64,000 bases of DNA from positions 286,415 to 350,414 of the forward strand of contig NZ_JBBHJW010000006.1 of assembly GCF_037482845.1 (NCBI RefSeq), in the 5' to 3' direction. The notes below the pieces were generated by a model that ran no database searches, had not been told where the DNA came from, and saw nothing but the letters and a program-made list of their open reading frames with translations. This DNA comes from Paucibacter_B soli. Its GTDB lineage: Bacteria; Pseudomonadota; Gammaproteobacteria; Burkholderiales; Burkholderiaceae_C. The translations under genes were made by a program, and so were the position numbers. Numbering within the stretch: position 1 is the stretch's first letter; each line of letters begins with the position of its first letter. Below are positions 28,688 to 40,709 of this stretch, piece after piece.

Positions 28688-29755
28688 TTACTTGTAGCCG
28701 ACCCGATCCAGAATCTGTTGCACCTTGGGCAGATTGGCCCCCACCACCGATACCGGGATGGTTTCGGCCTTGAATGGCCCCATCGCATCAAGCGCCGAAT
28801 TGCTGGCGCGCACGCCGCTCACCGCGGGCCATTCGTTGTTGCCATTGGCAAAGTAGATCTGCGCCTCGGGCGAGGCGAGGTACTCCAGGAACTTGATGGC
28901 GTTATCGCGATTCTTGGCATACTTGGCCACCGCGCCGCCGGCGATATTCAGGTGCGTGCCCCAGCTGGCTTGATTGGGGAACACGATGCCGATCTTCTCC
29001 ACCACCGCGCGATCCTCGGGTTTGTCCGAGCGCATCATGCGCGCCAGGTAATAGCTATTGGTGAGGGCCACGCCGCATTCGCCGCTTGCCACCGCCTTGA
29101 TCTGGTCGGTATCGCCGCCTTTGGGCGCGCGCGCCATATTCGCGACCATGCCCTTGAGCCATTGCTCGGTGCGCTCCGCTCCCATATGTTCGTACAGGGC
29201 GCCGAACAGTGAGAGGTTATAGGGGTGCGAGCCGGAGCGCGTGCACACGCGCCCCTTGTTTTTCGGATCCGCCAGGTCCTGATAGTTGAGGACATCGTCC
29301 TTCTTGACGTTCAGCTTGTTATAGACGACCAGACGCGCGCGGGTGGACAGGCCAAACCAGGACACGCCCTGGGCGGTATTCTTTGCGTGCAATTGCGCCG
29401 GGATGCGCTGCTCAAGCAGGCTGGACTTGACGGGCTGGAACAAACCGTCTTCATCGGCCTGCCAGAGTCTGGCGGCATCCACCAGCAGGATCACGTCGGC
29501 CGGGCTGGAACTGCCCTCGCTTTTGAGCCGCGCCAGCAAACCCGCATCATCGGTATCGACTCGATTGATGCGAATACCGGTGGCCTTGGTGAAATTGCTG
29601 TAGAGCGCCTCGTCGGTTTGATAGTGGCGCGCCGAGTACAGGTTCAATACCTGTTCCTGGGCTTGGGCCGCGGCGGGCGCCAGCAGCATGCCGGCCAATG
29701 CGGCGACGGCCGGGAGAACAGCGGCGCGGGCGCGCCGATTCTGCAAGAAACGCAT
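28688..29755 (-). CDS. Fe(3+) ABC transporter substrate-binding protein
   Basis: A 355-residue periplasmic ferric-iron-binding protein of the FbpA/FutA type. A signal peptide (about 1-32, ending AAAQAQ) precedes EQVLNLYSARHYQTDEALYSNF, where the Tyr belongs to the iron site. GVALTNSYYLARM carries the paired Tyr ligands seen in this family. A Fur box lies 51 bp upstream. No permease or ATPase gene adjoins it, so its membrane partners must be encoded elsewhere. Confidence 0.92.
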   Translation of the reverse strand: MRFLQNRRARAAVLPAVAALAGMLLAPAAAQAQEQVLNLYSARHYQTDEALYSNFTKATGIRINRVDTDDAGLLARLKSEGSSSPADVILLVDAARLWQADEDGLFQPVKSSLLEQRIPAQLHAKNTAQGVSWFGLSTRARLVVYNKLNVKKDDVLNYQDLADPKNKGRVCTRSGSHPYNLSLFGALYEHMGAERTEQWLKGMVANMARAPKGGDTDQIKAVASGECGVALTNSYYLARMMRSDKPEDRAVVEKIGIVFPNQASWGTHLNIAGGAVAKYAKNRDNAIKFLEYLASPEAQIYFANGNNEWPAVSGVRASNSALDAMGPFKAETIPVSVVGANLPKVQQILDRVGYK

Positions 29756-29805
29756 ATCAACTCCTGAGCAGGGGCAAGAGGCCCGGTGCGCAGGAGTTTA
29801 GCTGA

Positions 29806-29824
29806 AACGAGAATGATTCTTGTT
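29806..29824 (-). promoter_or_regulatory. Fur box upstream of the iron-binding protein gene
   Basis: A 19-bp imperfect palindrome (9-1-9) AACGAGAAT-G-ATTCTTGTT, with one mismatch between arms, resembles the GATAATGATAATCATTATC Fur site. It lies between the yggX stop and the iron-binding protein start, about 50 bp from the latter. Iron repression is the expected effect. Confidence 0.7.
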
Positions 29825-29833
29825 TGAGCTGGC

Positions 29834-30106
29834 TCAATTCGTCGGCGGGACATAGCCCGCCGGCTGCTCGGCGCCATCGCCGAAGAAGAACTGCTCCATT
29901 TGCCTTGCCAGGTATTGGCGGGCGCGCTGGTCGGCCAGGTTCAGGCGGTTTTCGTTCACCAGCATGGTCTGGTGCTTCATCCAGGCTTGCCAGGCTTCCT
30001 TGCTGACGTTTTCATAGATGCGCTTGCCCAGCTCGCCGGGGTAGGGCGCGAAGTCCAGGCCGTCGCCTTCCTTCTTCAGATAGATGCATTGCACGGTGCG
30101 GGCCAT
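29834..30106 (-). CDS. yggX: Fe(2+)-trafficking / oxidative damage protection protein YggX
   Basis: A 90-residue protein beginning ARTVQCIYLKKEGDGLDFAPYPGELGKRIYENVSKEAW, which carries the single conserved Cys7 and the PYPGELGKRIY signature. WMKHQTMLVNENRLNL is also typical. Family members protect iron-sulfur proteins from oxidation. ATG 30106 is the family start. It lies upstream of the iron-binding protein on the same strand, with the Fur box between them. Confidence 0.95.
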   Translation of the reverse strand: MARTVQCIYLKKEGDGLDFAPYPGELGKRIYENVSKEAWQAWMKHQTMLVNENRLNLADQRARQYLARQMEQFFFGDGAEQPAGYVPPTN

Positions 30107-30185
30107 AGTCAACCTCGGTGATTCAATCGATAAGTGGGATGGCGCGCACTGTAGCGCGCCCGGCAAGGGCGCATGCTGCGCAGGG

Positions 30186-31526
30186 TCAGGCCAGCTTCTT
30201 CACCAGCACCTGCGAGCGACGGTCCCAGTTGTATTTGCGCTTGCGTTCTTCGGGCAGCCAGTCGGGGTCCACCTGCACGAAGCCGCGCTTGATGAACCAA
30301 TGCATGGTGCGGGTGGTGAGCACGAAGATGCTGGCCAGGCCCATGGCCTTGGCGCGCTGTTCCACGCGCTTGAGGATGCGGTCGCCGTCGCCCTGGCCCT
30401 GCACGGCCGGCGAGACGGTCAGTGCCGCCATCTCGGCGGTGCGCGCTTCCACATAGGGATAGAGCGCGGCGCAGCCGAAGATCACGCCGTCATGCTCGAT
30501 CACCGTGTAGAGCTCGACGTCGCGCTCGATCTCGGTGCGGTCGCGCTTGACCAGGGTGCCGTCGCGCTCGAAGGGTTCGATCAGCGCGATGATGCCGGCC
30601 ACATCGTCCGAGCTGGCCTCGCGCAGGCTTTCGAGCTTCTCATCCACCACCATGGTGCCTATGCCGTCGTGCGTGTAGACCTCCTGCAGGATGGCGCCGT
30701 CGACCGCGAAAGGCACGATGTGCGAGCGCTCCACGCCGGCCTGGCAGGCGCGCACGCAGTGGCGCAGGTAGAAGGCCACGTCGGTGGGTTCGGTCGGCTC
30801 GGGCAGTCGCGCCAACAGGCGCTCGGCATCGGCCAGGGCCAGTTCGGTGTCGATCGGGCTGTCCAGGTCTTCGGGGTTCTCGCGCACACCCGGGATCTCG
30901 CCCACAAACAGCAGCTTGTCGGCCTGTAGCGCGATGGCGGTGCCGGTGGCCACGTCTTCCATGCTCAGGTTGAAGGCCTCGCCGGTGGGCGAGAAACCAA
31001 AGGGCGAGAGCAGCACCACCGCGCCGGTGTCCATGGCACGCTGGATCGCCGCGGCATCCACCTTGCGCACCACGCCGCTGTGCTGGAAGTCCACGCCGTC
31101 CACGATGCCCACCGGGCGCGCGGTGAGGAAGTTGCCCGACACCACCCGCACCGTGGCATTGGCCATCGGCGTGTTGGGCAGGCCTTGCGAGAACGCCGCC
31201 TCGATCTCGAAGCGCAGCTGGCCGGCAGCCTCCTGGGCGCAATCCAGCGCCACCGCATCGGTGATGCGCAGGCCGTGGCTGTATTGCGAGGCATGGCCCT
31301 TGGCGGCCAGCTGTTCATTCACCTGTGGGCGGAAGCCATGCACCAGCACGATCTTGATGCCCATGGCGTGCAGGATGGAGAGGTCCTGCACAAAGGCGTT
31401 CAGCTTGCCGGCCGCGATCAGCTCCCCGGCCATGCCAATCACAAAGGTCTCGCCTCGGTAGGCGTGGATATAGGGAGCGACCGAGCGAAACCAGGGGACG
31501 AAGGTGTGGGGGAAGACCAGGCTCAT
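30186..31526 (-). CDS. argA: amino-acid N-acetyltransferase (N-acetylglutamate synthase)
   Basis: A 446-residue two-domain enzyme for the first step of arginine synthesis. The N-terminal amino-acid-kinase-like domain (1-290: FVIGMAGELI, VLVHGFRPQVN, LLSPFGFSPTGEAFNL) binds arginine for feedback control. The C-terminal GNAT domain (300-446) carries out acetyl transfer, with LTVSPAVQGQGDGDRIL as the acetyl-CoA loop. ATG 31526 gives the normal start; the frame stays open further upstream without family similarity. It is upstream of yggX, 79 bp away. Confidence 0.93.
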   Translation of the reverse strand: MSLVFPHTFVPWFRSVAPYIHAYRGETFVIGMAGELIAAGKLNAFVQDLSILHAMGIKIVLVHGFRPQVNEQLAAKGHASQYSHGLRITDAVALDCAQEAAGQLRFEIEAAFSQGLPNTPMANATVRVVSGNFLTARPVGIVDGVDFQHSGVVRKVDAAAIQRAMDTGAVVLLSPFGFSPTGEAFNLSMEDVATGTAIALQADKLLFVGEIPGVRENPEDLDSPIDTELALADAERLLARLPEPTEPTDVAFYLRHCVRACQAGVERSHIVPFAVDGAILQEVYTHDGIGTMVVDEKLESLREASSDDVAGIIALIEPFERDGTLVKRDRTEIERDVELYTVIEHDGVIFGCAALYPYVEARTAEMAALTVSPAVQGQGDGDRILKRVEQRAKAMGLASIFVLTTRTMHWFIKRGFVQVDPDWLPEERKRKYNWDRRSQVLVKKLA

Positions 31527-31622
31527 GGGGCCGAATTGTGCCGCAGCGAGGCCTGCGTCAAGGCACTTGCGTGCCGGGCCGCGCCGCGACAGCATAGGGA
31601 CCCCAATCACGAGGAGACCGAG

Positions 31623-32012
31623 ATGGATGCATTCAAGACCCATGGCGCCTTCAGCTGGTCCGAGTTGATGACGCCCCAGCCCGCGGCCGCTTCCGAGTTC
31701 TACGGCAGCCTGTTTGGGTGGAAGATCGAAGCCATGGACATGCCCACCGGCAAATACCATGTGGCCAAGATCGGCGATACCGCTGTGGCCGGCATGATGG
31801 CCTGCCCCGACCCGAGCAGCCCGATGCCGCCGGCCTGGGGTTGCTATGTGACGGTGGACGACGTTGACGCCACCATCGCCAAGTGCACGGCCCTCGGGGG
31901 CGCGGTGCTGATGCCGGCGATGGACATTCCCACGGTGGGCCGCATGGCCTGCATACGCGACCCGCAGGGGGCCGCGATCAACATCATCACCTACGCGCCC
32001 AGGCCCGCCTGA
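31623..32012 (+). CDS. VOC family (glyoxalase-like) protein
   Basis: A 129-residue single-domain vicinal-oxygen-chelate protein: HGAFSWSELMTPQPAAASEFYGSLFGWK is the usual first module, and GAAINIITY closes the second beta-alpha-beta-beta-beta half. Its substrate is unknown; close families include resistance proteins and DUF-type enzymes acting on small thiols. Start ATG 31623 follows a GAGGAG site. It is divergent from argA and 37 bp before hrpA. Confidence 0.8.
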   Translation: MDAFKTHGAFSWSELMTPQPAAASEFYGSLFGWKIEAMDMPTGKYHVAKIGDTAVAGMMACPDPSSPMPPAWGCYVTVDDVDATIAKCTALGGAVLMPAMDIPTVGRMACIRDPQGAAINIITYAPRPA

Positions 32013-32034
32013 GTGGCCGCTATCGCGGGGCGCG

Positions 32035-32040
32035 GATAAT
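32035..32040 (+). promoter_or_regulatory. -10 element close to the hrpA start
   Basis: GATAAT ends 9 bp before the GTG start of hrpA (32050). A transcript starting 6-8 bp downstream would have almost no leader. No good -35 is seen. Confidence 0.35.
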
Positions 32041-32049
32041 CCGCGCCTC

Positions 32050-35952
<3,903 letters not shown>

Positions 35953-36063
35953 AGGCAGGCGGTGAAAAGGACGACAAAACCCGCCAGTTCACGCTACCGC
36001 CGCCGCACGCTTTTGGGTCAAATGCTTACAAATTGAATCTGGCCATGGAGGGCCAGCCTAGCC

Positions 36064-37968
36064 GTGTCCGACGCCCCGCCTGCCCCCGCCGCCCCATCTG
36101 CAGCTCCCATGCGCCGCTTCGGGCGCTTCGAGCTGCGCGCCCTGCTCAACAAGAGCGCGCGCAGCATGCTGTGGCTGGTGCATGACTCGCGCCATGGCCA
36201 GGAGATGCTGCTGGCGATGCCGCGCCAGGCACCCAATAGCGAGGCGGCGATGGCGCATTGGCTCAAGACGGCGAATGCCGGCGCGCGCGTGCAACACCCC
36301 AACCTGGCCCATGTGATCGAGGTCGGTCGGGTCGAGCAATGGCCCTTCGTGGCCTACGACCGCGCGCTGGGCGAAACCCTGGACGAGCGTCTGGCGCGCC
36401 AGCCGGCGCCCACGCCGCTGGAGGCCGCCGACTGGGTCTGCCAACTGCTCGAAGGCTTGGCCTTTGCACATGAGGCCGGCCATGCGCACCGCGATATGCA
36501 AGCTGCCTACCTGCTGATCGACGCCGCCAACAAGGTGCGCCTGGCTGGGCTGGAGGTGGCGCAGGAGGTGTTTCCGGCCAATGTGGACTTCAACACCGTG
36601 ACGCGCCGCGCGGTGCGCGAGTCGGCCGAAGAGGATGTGCTTTGTGTCGGTCTGATCCTGCACCGCATGCTCAACGGTCGACCTGTGCTGGAGCAGCAGG
36701 ACCTGCAGACCGCGGTGCAGCAGATGCAGCCGCTGGGTAAGGAGCTGGTGCGCCTGGGCTGGGAGACACCGCATCCGATTCCCGAGCCGCTGCGCGCCAT
36801 TGCCAATCGCGCCACCGACCGCCAGGCACGCCAGCGCTACCACCTGGCGCGCAGCTTCTTGCGCGCGCTTGATGGCTGGCGCACTGCGGCCGCCTATGAG
36901 CAGGGCGGTCCGATCGCGCTGCTGATGGACAAGCTGCAGCGCATCGGCCATCTGCCGGCCAGCTCGGGCAAGCTCCACCGCATCGGTCAGTCCTCCTCAC
37001 TGGAGGCCCAGCATGCCAGCGCGCTCTCTAGCCTGGTGCTGCAGGATATGGGACTGAGTCTGGAGCTGCTGCGCCGTGTCAACAACGCACTCAGGCAGCA
37101 GGGGGCCACCAGCGGCGGCACGGTGCTGAATATGCAGCGCGCCATCGCCATGCTGGGACTCAATGGCCTGCAGCAGGCGGCGCGTTCGCTGAAACCCTGG
37201 CCTGGGCCGCTCGGCGAGGTGCAGGCGGCGCTCTTGCGCAGCCTGATGACGCGGGTTCACAAGGCCGGCATGGTGGCGCAGGCGCTGCGTCCGGCCGGCT
37301 ATGACGGCGAGGTGGTCTACCTCATCACGCTGCTGCAGAACCTCGGCCGTCTGCTCCTGCAGTACCACTTTGCCGACGATGCGCAGCAGATCCGCCAATT
37401 GATGCAGCCGGGCGAGGCCAGCGAGGACAACCCCAATCCGCAGGGCATGAGCGAGGTGGCCGCCGCCTATGCGGTGCTGGGCTGCGACCTGAATGCGCTG
37501 GCCCTGGCGGTGGCGCGCTACTGGGCGCTGGGCGAGGAGGTGATGCACATGATGCATCGCCAGGCGCCCGATGCGCCGGTGCGCCATGCGGAGGGCGATG
37601 CCGAACTGCTGCGCCTGACCTGCAGCCTGGCCAACGAGCTGATTGATGCGCAGCTGCTGCCCGAGGCCAAGCGCCAGCCGGCCATCGAGCTGGCCACGCG
37701 GCGCTATGCGCGCGTGCTGGGCCTGGGGCTGCGCGATGTGTTGCAGGCCCTGCATCCCGAGCAGGCGCGGCATGACGGCGATGCCCCGCCGCGGCCGGCC
37801 GGGGTGGACATCGCCGAGGCGAGTTTCAGTGCGCCGCAGCCCACCGCGCCCGGCGCGCTCGATGACGGTGCAGAATCGATGGCGCCGCGCGGCGGCGCTG
37901 CCCCGCTGCCCAAGGCCTCGACGCTCAGGGCGAAACTGGGCGGCAAACCTCCCGAGGAAACGTCCTGA
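36064..37968 (+). CDS. pseudokinase-HDOD fusion protein
   Basis: A 634-residue protein. Residues 17-280 align by eye with the active kinase encoded next door, but every catalytic motif is lost: the Gly-rich loop reads LLNKSARSMLWL, the VALK lysine is replaced (EMLLAMP), HRDLKPSN reads HRDMQAAY, and DFG reads GLE. It is therefore a pseudokinase. Residues about 290-500 form an HDOD domain (LVLQDMGLSLELLRRVNNALR, AIAMLGLNGLQQAARSL, LLQNLGRLLLQYHF), a signalling fold lacking the HD metal residues. The C-terminus is disordered. The start is GTG 36064. It lies 47 bp upstream of the kinase gene, so the two are probably co-expressed. Confidence 0.85.
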   Translation: MSDAPPAPAAPSAAPMRRFGRFELRALLNKSARSMLWLVHDSRHGQEMLLAMPRQAPNSEAAMAHWLKTANAGARVQHPNLAHVIEVGRVEQWPFVAYDRALGETLDERLARQPAPTPLEAADWVCQLLEGLAFAHEAGHAHRDMQAAYLLIDAANKVRLAGLEVAQEVFPANVDFNTVTRRAVRESAEEDVLCVGLILHRMLNGRPVLEQQDLQTAVQQMQPLGKELVRLGWETPHPIPEPLRAIANRATDRQARQRYHLARSFLRALDGWRTAAAYEQGGPIALLMDKLQRIGHLPASSGKLHRIGQSSSLEAQHASALSSLVLQDMGLSLELLRRVNNALRQQGATSGGTVLNMQRAIAMLGLNGLQQAARSLKPWPGPLGEVQAALLRSLMTRVHKAGMVAQALRPAGYDGEVVYLITLLQNLGRLLLQYHFADDAQQIRQLMQPGEASEDNPNPQGMSEVAAAYAVLGCDLNALALAVARYWALGEEVMHMMHRQAPDAPVRHAEGDAELLRLTCSLANELIDAQLLPEAKRQPAIELATRRYARVLGLGLRDVLQALHPEQARHDGDAPPRPAGVDIAEASFSAPQPTAPGALDDGAESMAPRGGAAPLPKASTLRAKLGGKPPEETS

Positions 37969-38015
37969 GTTCGTCGTTCAGCAGCCTGCGCCAGCCCAGA
38001 GTTCAAAGGTCCACC

Positions 38016-40433
38016 ATGTCGTCCCCGCCCCCCGTCTCGCAGCCACCCGCGGCCATGGGGCGCTTCCGTCCGATCAAACAGCTAGGCCTTGGGGCCCAGG
38101 CCACCGTGTGGCTGGCTCATGACCCGCGGCTGGACCGCGAGGTGGCGCTGAAGGTGCTGCACAAGGGCGCCGAGCCTAGCAGTGTCGATGCCTGGCTGCA
38201 CGAGGCGCGCGCGGTGGCGCGGCTCACGCACCCAAACATCGTGCCGGTGTTCGAGGCCGATATGCAGGGCGGCCAGGCCTATATGGTGTTCGAGTATGTG
38301 GAGGGGGGCACGCTGTCCGACAAGCTGCGCGGCGGCCCCTATGCGCGGGCTCGCGATGCCGTTGAGCTGATGCTGGGCGTGCTGGACGGGCTCAGCGCCG
38401 CGCACGCGGCCGGGTTGGTGCATCGGGATCTGAAGCCCTCCAACATCATGATCGACGCCAAGGGGCGCGCCCGCGTGATGGACTTCGGCATCGCCGCCTG
38501 GCTGTCGGATGGCGGCATGCCGCAGCACGTGGTGGGCACGCCCGGCTATATCTCGCCCGAGGCCGCCAGGGGGCTGGCGCCCAGCCCGCAGATGGATGTG
38601 TTCGCGGCGGCCGTGATGCTGGCCGAGATGCTCTCCGGGCAGCGCCTCAATTTCCACCGCGACCCGTGGACGGCGGTGCGCCGTGTCATCGAGCAGGAAC
38701 TCTCGCTGCCCCATGGCTTGGGTGCGGACGTGGACGACAAGCTGCGCGCCATCGTGCAGCGTGGCCTGGCGCGCGACCCGGCCCAGCGCTGGCAGAGCGC
38801 GCGTGAGTTTCATGACGCCTTGGCCGACTGGCTGCATCCGGCCGCGCAGGCCGAGGCCGTCGAGGCCGCCGAGAGCGCGACGCTGGAGTTCCTCTTGCGC
38901 CGCATGCGCCACAAGACCGATTTCCCGGCCATGTCCGACGCGATGGGTCGCATCCAGCGGCTCACGCAATCGGAGCACGAGAGCCTGGCCAGCATTTCGA
39001 ACGAGATCCTCAAGGACGTGGCGCTCACCCACAAGCTGCTGCGGCTGGTGAACACGGCCCATTTCAGCCATGCCGGTGGTGGCGGCATCACCACCGTGTC
39101 GCGCGCCGCGGCCCTGATCGGCTTTGCGGGCATACGCAATCTGGCCATGTCGCTGATCCTGCTCGAGCGCATGGAGAACAAGGCCCATGCGCAGCAATTG
39201 CGGGTGGAGTTTTTGCGCTCGCTGATGGCGGGCTCGCTGGCGCGCGAACTCTGCAGCGCCACGCGCGAGAACGAGGAGGCCTTCCTCGCCGCGATGCTGC
39301 AGAACCTGGGCCGCTTGCTGACCGAGTTCTACTTTCCCGAGGAGGCGGAGCAGGTGCGCCGCATCACGCGGCCGGAGCGCCGCGCCGGCGCCGCCGCAGC
39401 CCCGCTCAGCGAAGCCGCCGCATCGGCCCAGGTACTGGGCCTGAGCTACGAGCAGATGGGCCTGGGGGTGGCGCGGCAATGGGGCCTGCCCGAAGCTTTG
39501 CAGCGCGCCATGCGCCGCCCGGAGGGCGAGGCGCCCAACAAGGCGGTGGACGTGCCGGCCGAGCGCCAGCGCTGGCTGGCGCGCGCCGCCAACGATGTGG
39601 CCGACCTGATCCTGCATTCCGACCCGAGCGAGGCTCATGCCAAGGTCAAGGCGATGGCGCAGCGCTACTCGCGTGCGCTGGGCATTTCCGCGCAGGACTT
39701 CGATGCCGCGGCCGACCTGGCGCGCCGCAACCTCTCGCAGATGGCCGAGGCCATGGACATCCGCCTGCCCAAGAGCTCGCCCGGCCAGCGCCTGCTGGCA
39801 CCGCTGAGCCCGGCGCCGGGCGACAGCCTGTCGCCGCACGAGCTGCACGCCACCGCGGTGATGTATGAACCCACCATGGTGCTGGACGAACGCCAGGTTT
39901 CGCTGGAGCAGGCCGCCGAGACCCTGGCCGCGGGCATCCAGGACATCACCAATGCGATGGTCGAAAACTTCAAGCTCAACGAAGTGTTGCGCATGATTCT
40001 GGAGACGATTTACCGCGGCCTGGGATTCAGGCGCGTGGTGTTCTGCCTGCGCGACCCCAAGACCGAGACGCTCACCGGGCGCTTTGGCCTGGGCGAGGGC
40101 GTGGAGGCGGTGGCGCCGCTGTTCCGCGTGCCCTTGCGGCACCCGCCCGGGGCGCAGGTCGATCTGTTCGCCGCGGTCTGCCAGAAGGGGGTCGACACCC
40201 TGATCGTCGACGCCACCGTGGCCAAGATTGCCGAGCGCCTGCCGGCCTGGTTCATGGGCGCGCCCAAGGCCGCCAGCTTCCTGATCCTGCCCATGGCCAT
40301 GAAGGGCGCGCCCTTCGCAATGATCTATGCCGACAAGGCCACGCCGGGCGGCATCGATCTGGGCGAGAAGGAGTTGTCGCTGTTGCGCACGCTGCGCAAC
40401 CAGGCGGTCATGGCGTTCAAGCAGGCGAGCTGA
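38016..40433 (+). CDS. Ser/Thr protein kinase-HDOD-GAF protein
   Basis: An 805-residue soluble multidomain protein. The kinase (15-285) has all catalytic residues: IKQLGLGAQATVW, VALKVL (Lys46), HRDLKPSNIMI (Asp138), MDFGIA (Asp156) and VGTPGYISPEA. HDOD (about 300-500) follows: NEILKDVALTHKLLRLVNTAHFS, AAALIGFAGIRNLAMSLILL, MLQNLGRLLTEFYF. A GAF-like domain (about 620-800) closes it: RMILETIYRGLGFRRVVFCL and SFLILPMAMKGAPFAMIYADK. No transmembrane segment is present, unlike PknB-type receptor kinases. Phosphotargets are unknown; the adjacent pseudokinase and the FHA-cyclase protein are candidates. Confidence 0.9.
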   Translation: MSSPPPVSQPPAAMGRFRPIKQLGLGAQATVWLAHDPRLDREVALKVLHKGAEPSSVDAWLHEARAVARLTHPNIVPVFEADMQGGQAYMVFEYVEGGTLSDKLRGGPYARARDAVELMLGVLDGLSAAHAAGLVHRDLKPSNIMIDAKGRARVMDFGIAAWLSDGGMPQHVVGTPGYISPEAARGLAPSPQMDVFAAAVMLAEMLSGQRLNFHRDPWTAVRRVIEQELSLPHGLGADVDDKLRAIVQRGLARDPAQRWQSAREFHDALADWLHPAAQAEAVEAAESATLEFLLRRMRHKTDFPAMSDAMGRIQRLTQSEHESLASISNEILKDVALTHKLLRLVNTAHFSHAGGGGITTVSRAAALIGFAGIRNLAMSLILLERMENKAHAQQLRVEFLRSLMAGSLARELCSATRENEEAFLAAMLQNLGRLLTEFYFPEEAEQVRRITRPERRAGAAAAPLSEAAASAQVLGLSYEQMGLGVARQWGLPEALQRAMRRPEGEAPNKAVDVPAERQRWLARAANDVADLILHSDPSEAHAKVKAMAQRYSRALGISAQDFDAAADLARRNLSQMAEAMDIRLPKSSPGQRLLAPLSPAPGDSLSPHELHATAVMYEPTMVLDERQVSLEQAAETLAAGIQDITNAMVENFKLNEVLRMILETIYRGLGFRRVVFCLRDPKTETLTGRFGLGEGVEAVAPLFRVPLRHPPGAQVDLFAAVCQKGVDTLIVDATVAKIAERLPAWFMGAPKAASFLILPMAMKGAPFAMIYADKATPGGIDLGEKELSLLRTLRNQAVMAFKQAS

Positions 40434-40461
40434 GAACGCCGATCAGAAGGAAGAGGGGGGT

Positions 40462-40558
40462 TGACGAGCCTTACCCCCGGCACTGGTCACAACGGCTAGG
40501 GCTGCTTGGTTCCCCACCTGACCCGGTTGGCCGCGCTTCCATGCGAGGAGGCCCGTCA
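40462..40558 (-). ncRNA. ffs: signal recognition particle RNA (4.5S, small bacterial type)
   Basis: The minus strand carries the SRP domain IV core: GGGTCAGG, a GGAA tetraloop closed by TGG/CCA, and CCAAGCAGCC on the return strand (40501-40524). Distal arms GACGGGCCT (40557-40549) and AGGCTCGTC (40471-40463) pair along 9 bp with one G-U, giving a rod of about 97 nt. A TATAAT -10 box (40570-40565) lies 7 bp upstream of the predicted 5' end. The SRP RNA binds Ffh for membrane-protein targeting. Neighbourhood with dnaX fits other proteobacteria. Confidence 0.88.
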
Positions 40559-40564
40559 GCGGGC

Positions 40565-40570
40565 ATTATA
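40565..40570 (-). promoter_or_regulatory. -10 box of the SRP RNA gene
   Basis: A perfect TATAAT on the minus strand, 7 bp before the predicted first base of the SRP RNA. No good -35 is visible; the expected -35 position falls inside hairpin 1 of repeat copy A. Confidence 0.65.
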
Positions 40571-40577
40571 GCCCCTC

Positions 40578-40687
40578 GGCCGAGGGTACTCGGCCGGTCC
40601 CCCGAGGGGACGCGCAGACGCGCGGGGGGTGCCCCGCGCGTACCTGCGCTTGAGTCGCCCTTGGGGCGGCCCGGCGGGCGACTCAAG
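40578..40687 (+). repeat. four-hairpin structured repeat, copy A
   Basis: Four hairpins in a row. H1: GGCCGAG/CTCGGCC, loop GGTA (40578-40595). H2: GTCCCC/GGGGAC, loop CGA (40597-40611). H3: a 16-bp stem with one bulge, capped by GGGG-GGTG-CCCC (40612-40649). H4: a perfect 12-bp stem CTTGAGTCGCCC/GGGCGACTCAAG around the 15-nt loop TTGGGGCGGCCCGGC (40649-40687). It lies between the purM stop and the SRP RNA promoter. Copy B upstream of purM has the same plan with different stem bases. Confidence 0.85.
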
Positions 40688-40709
40688 TCAACGCCGGGTG
40701 CTTTCGGCG

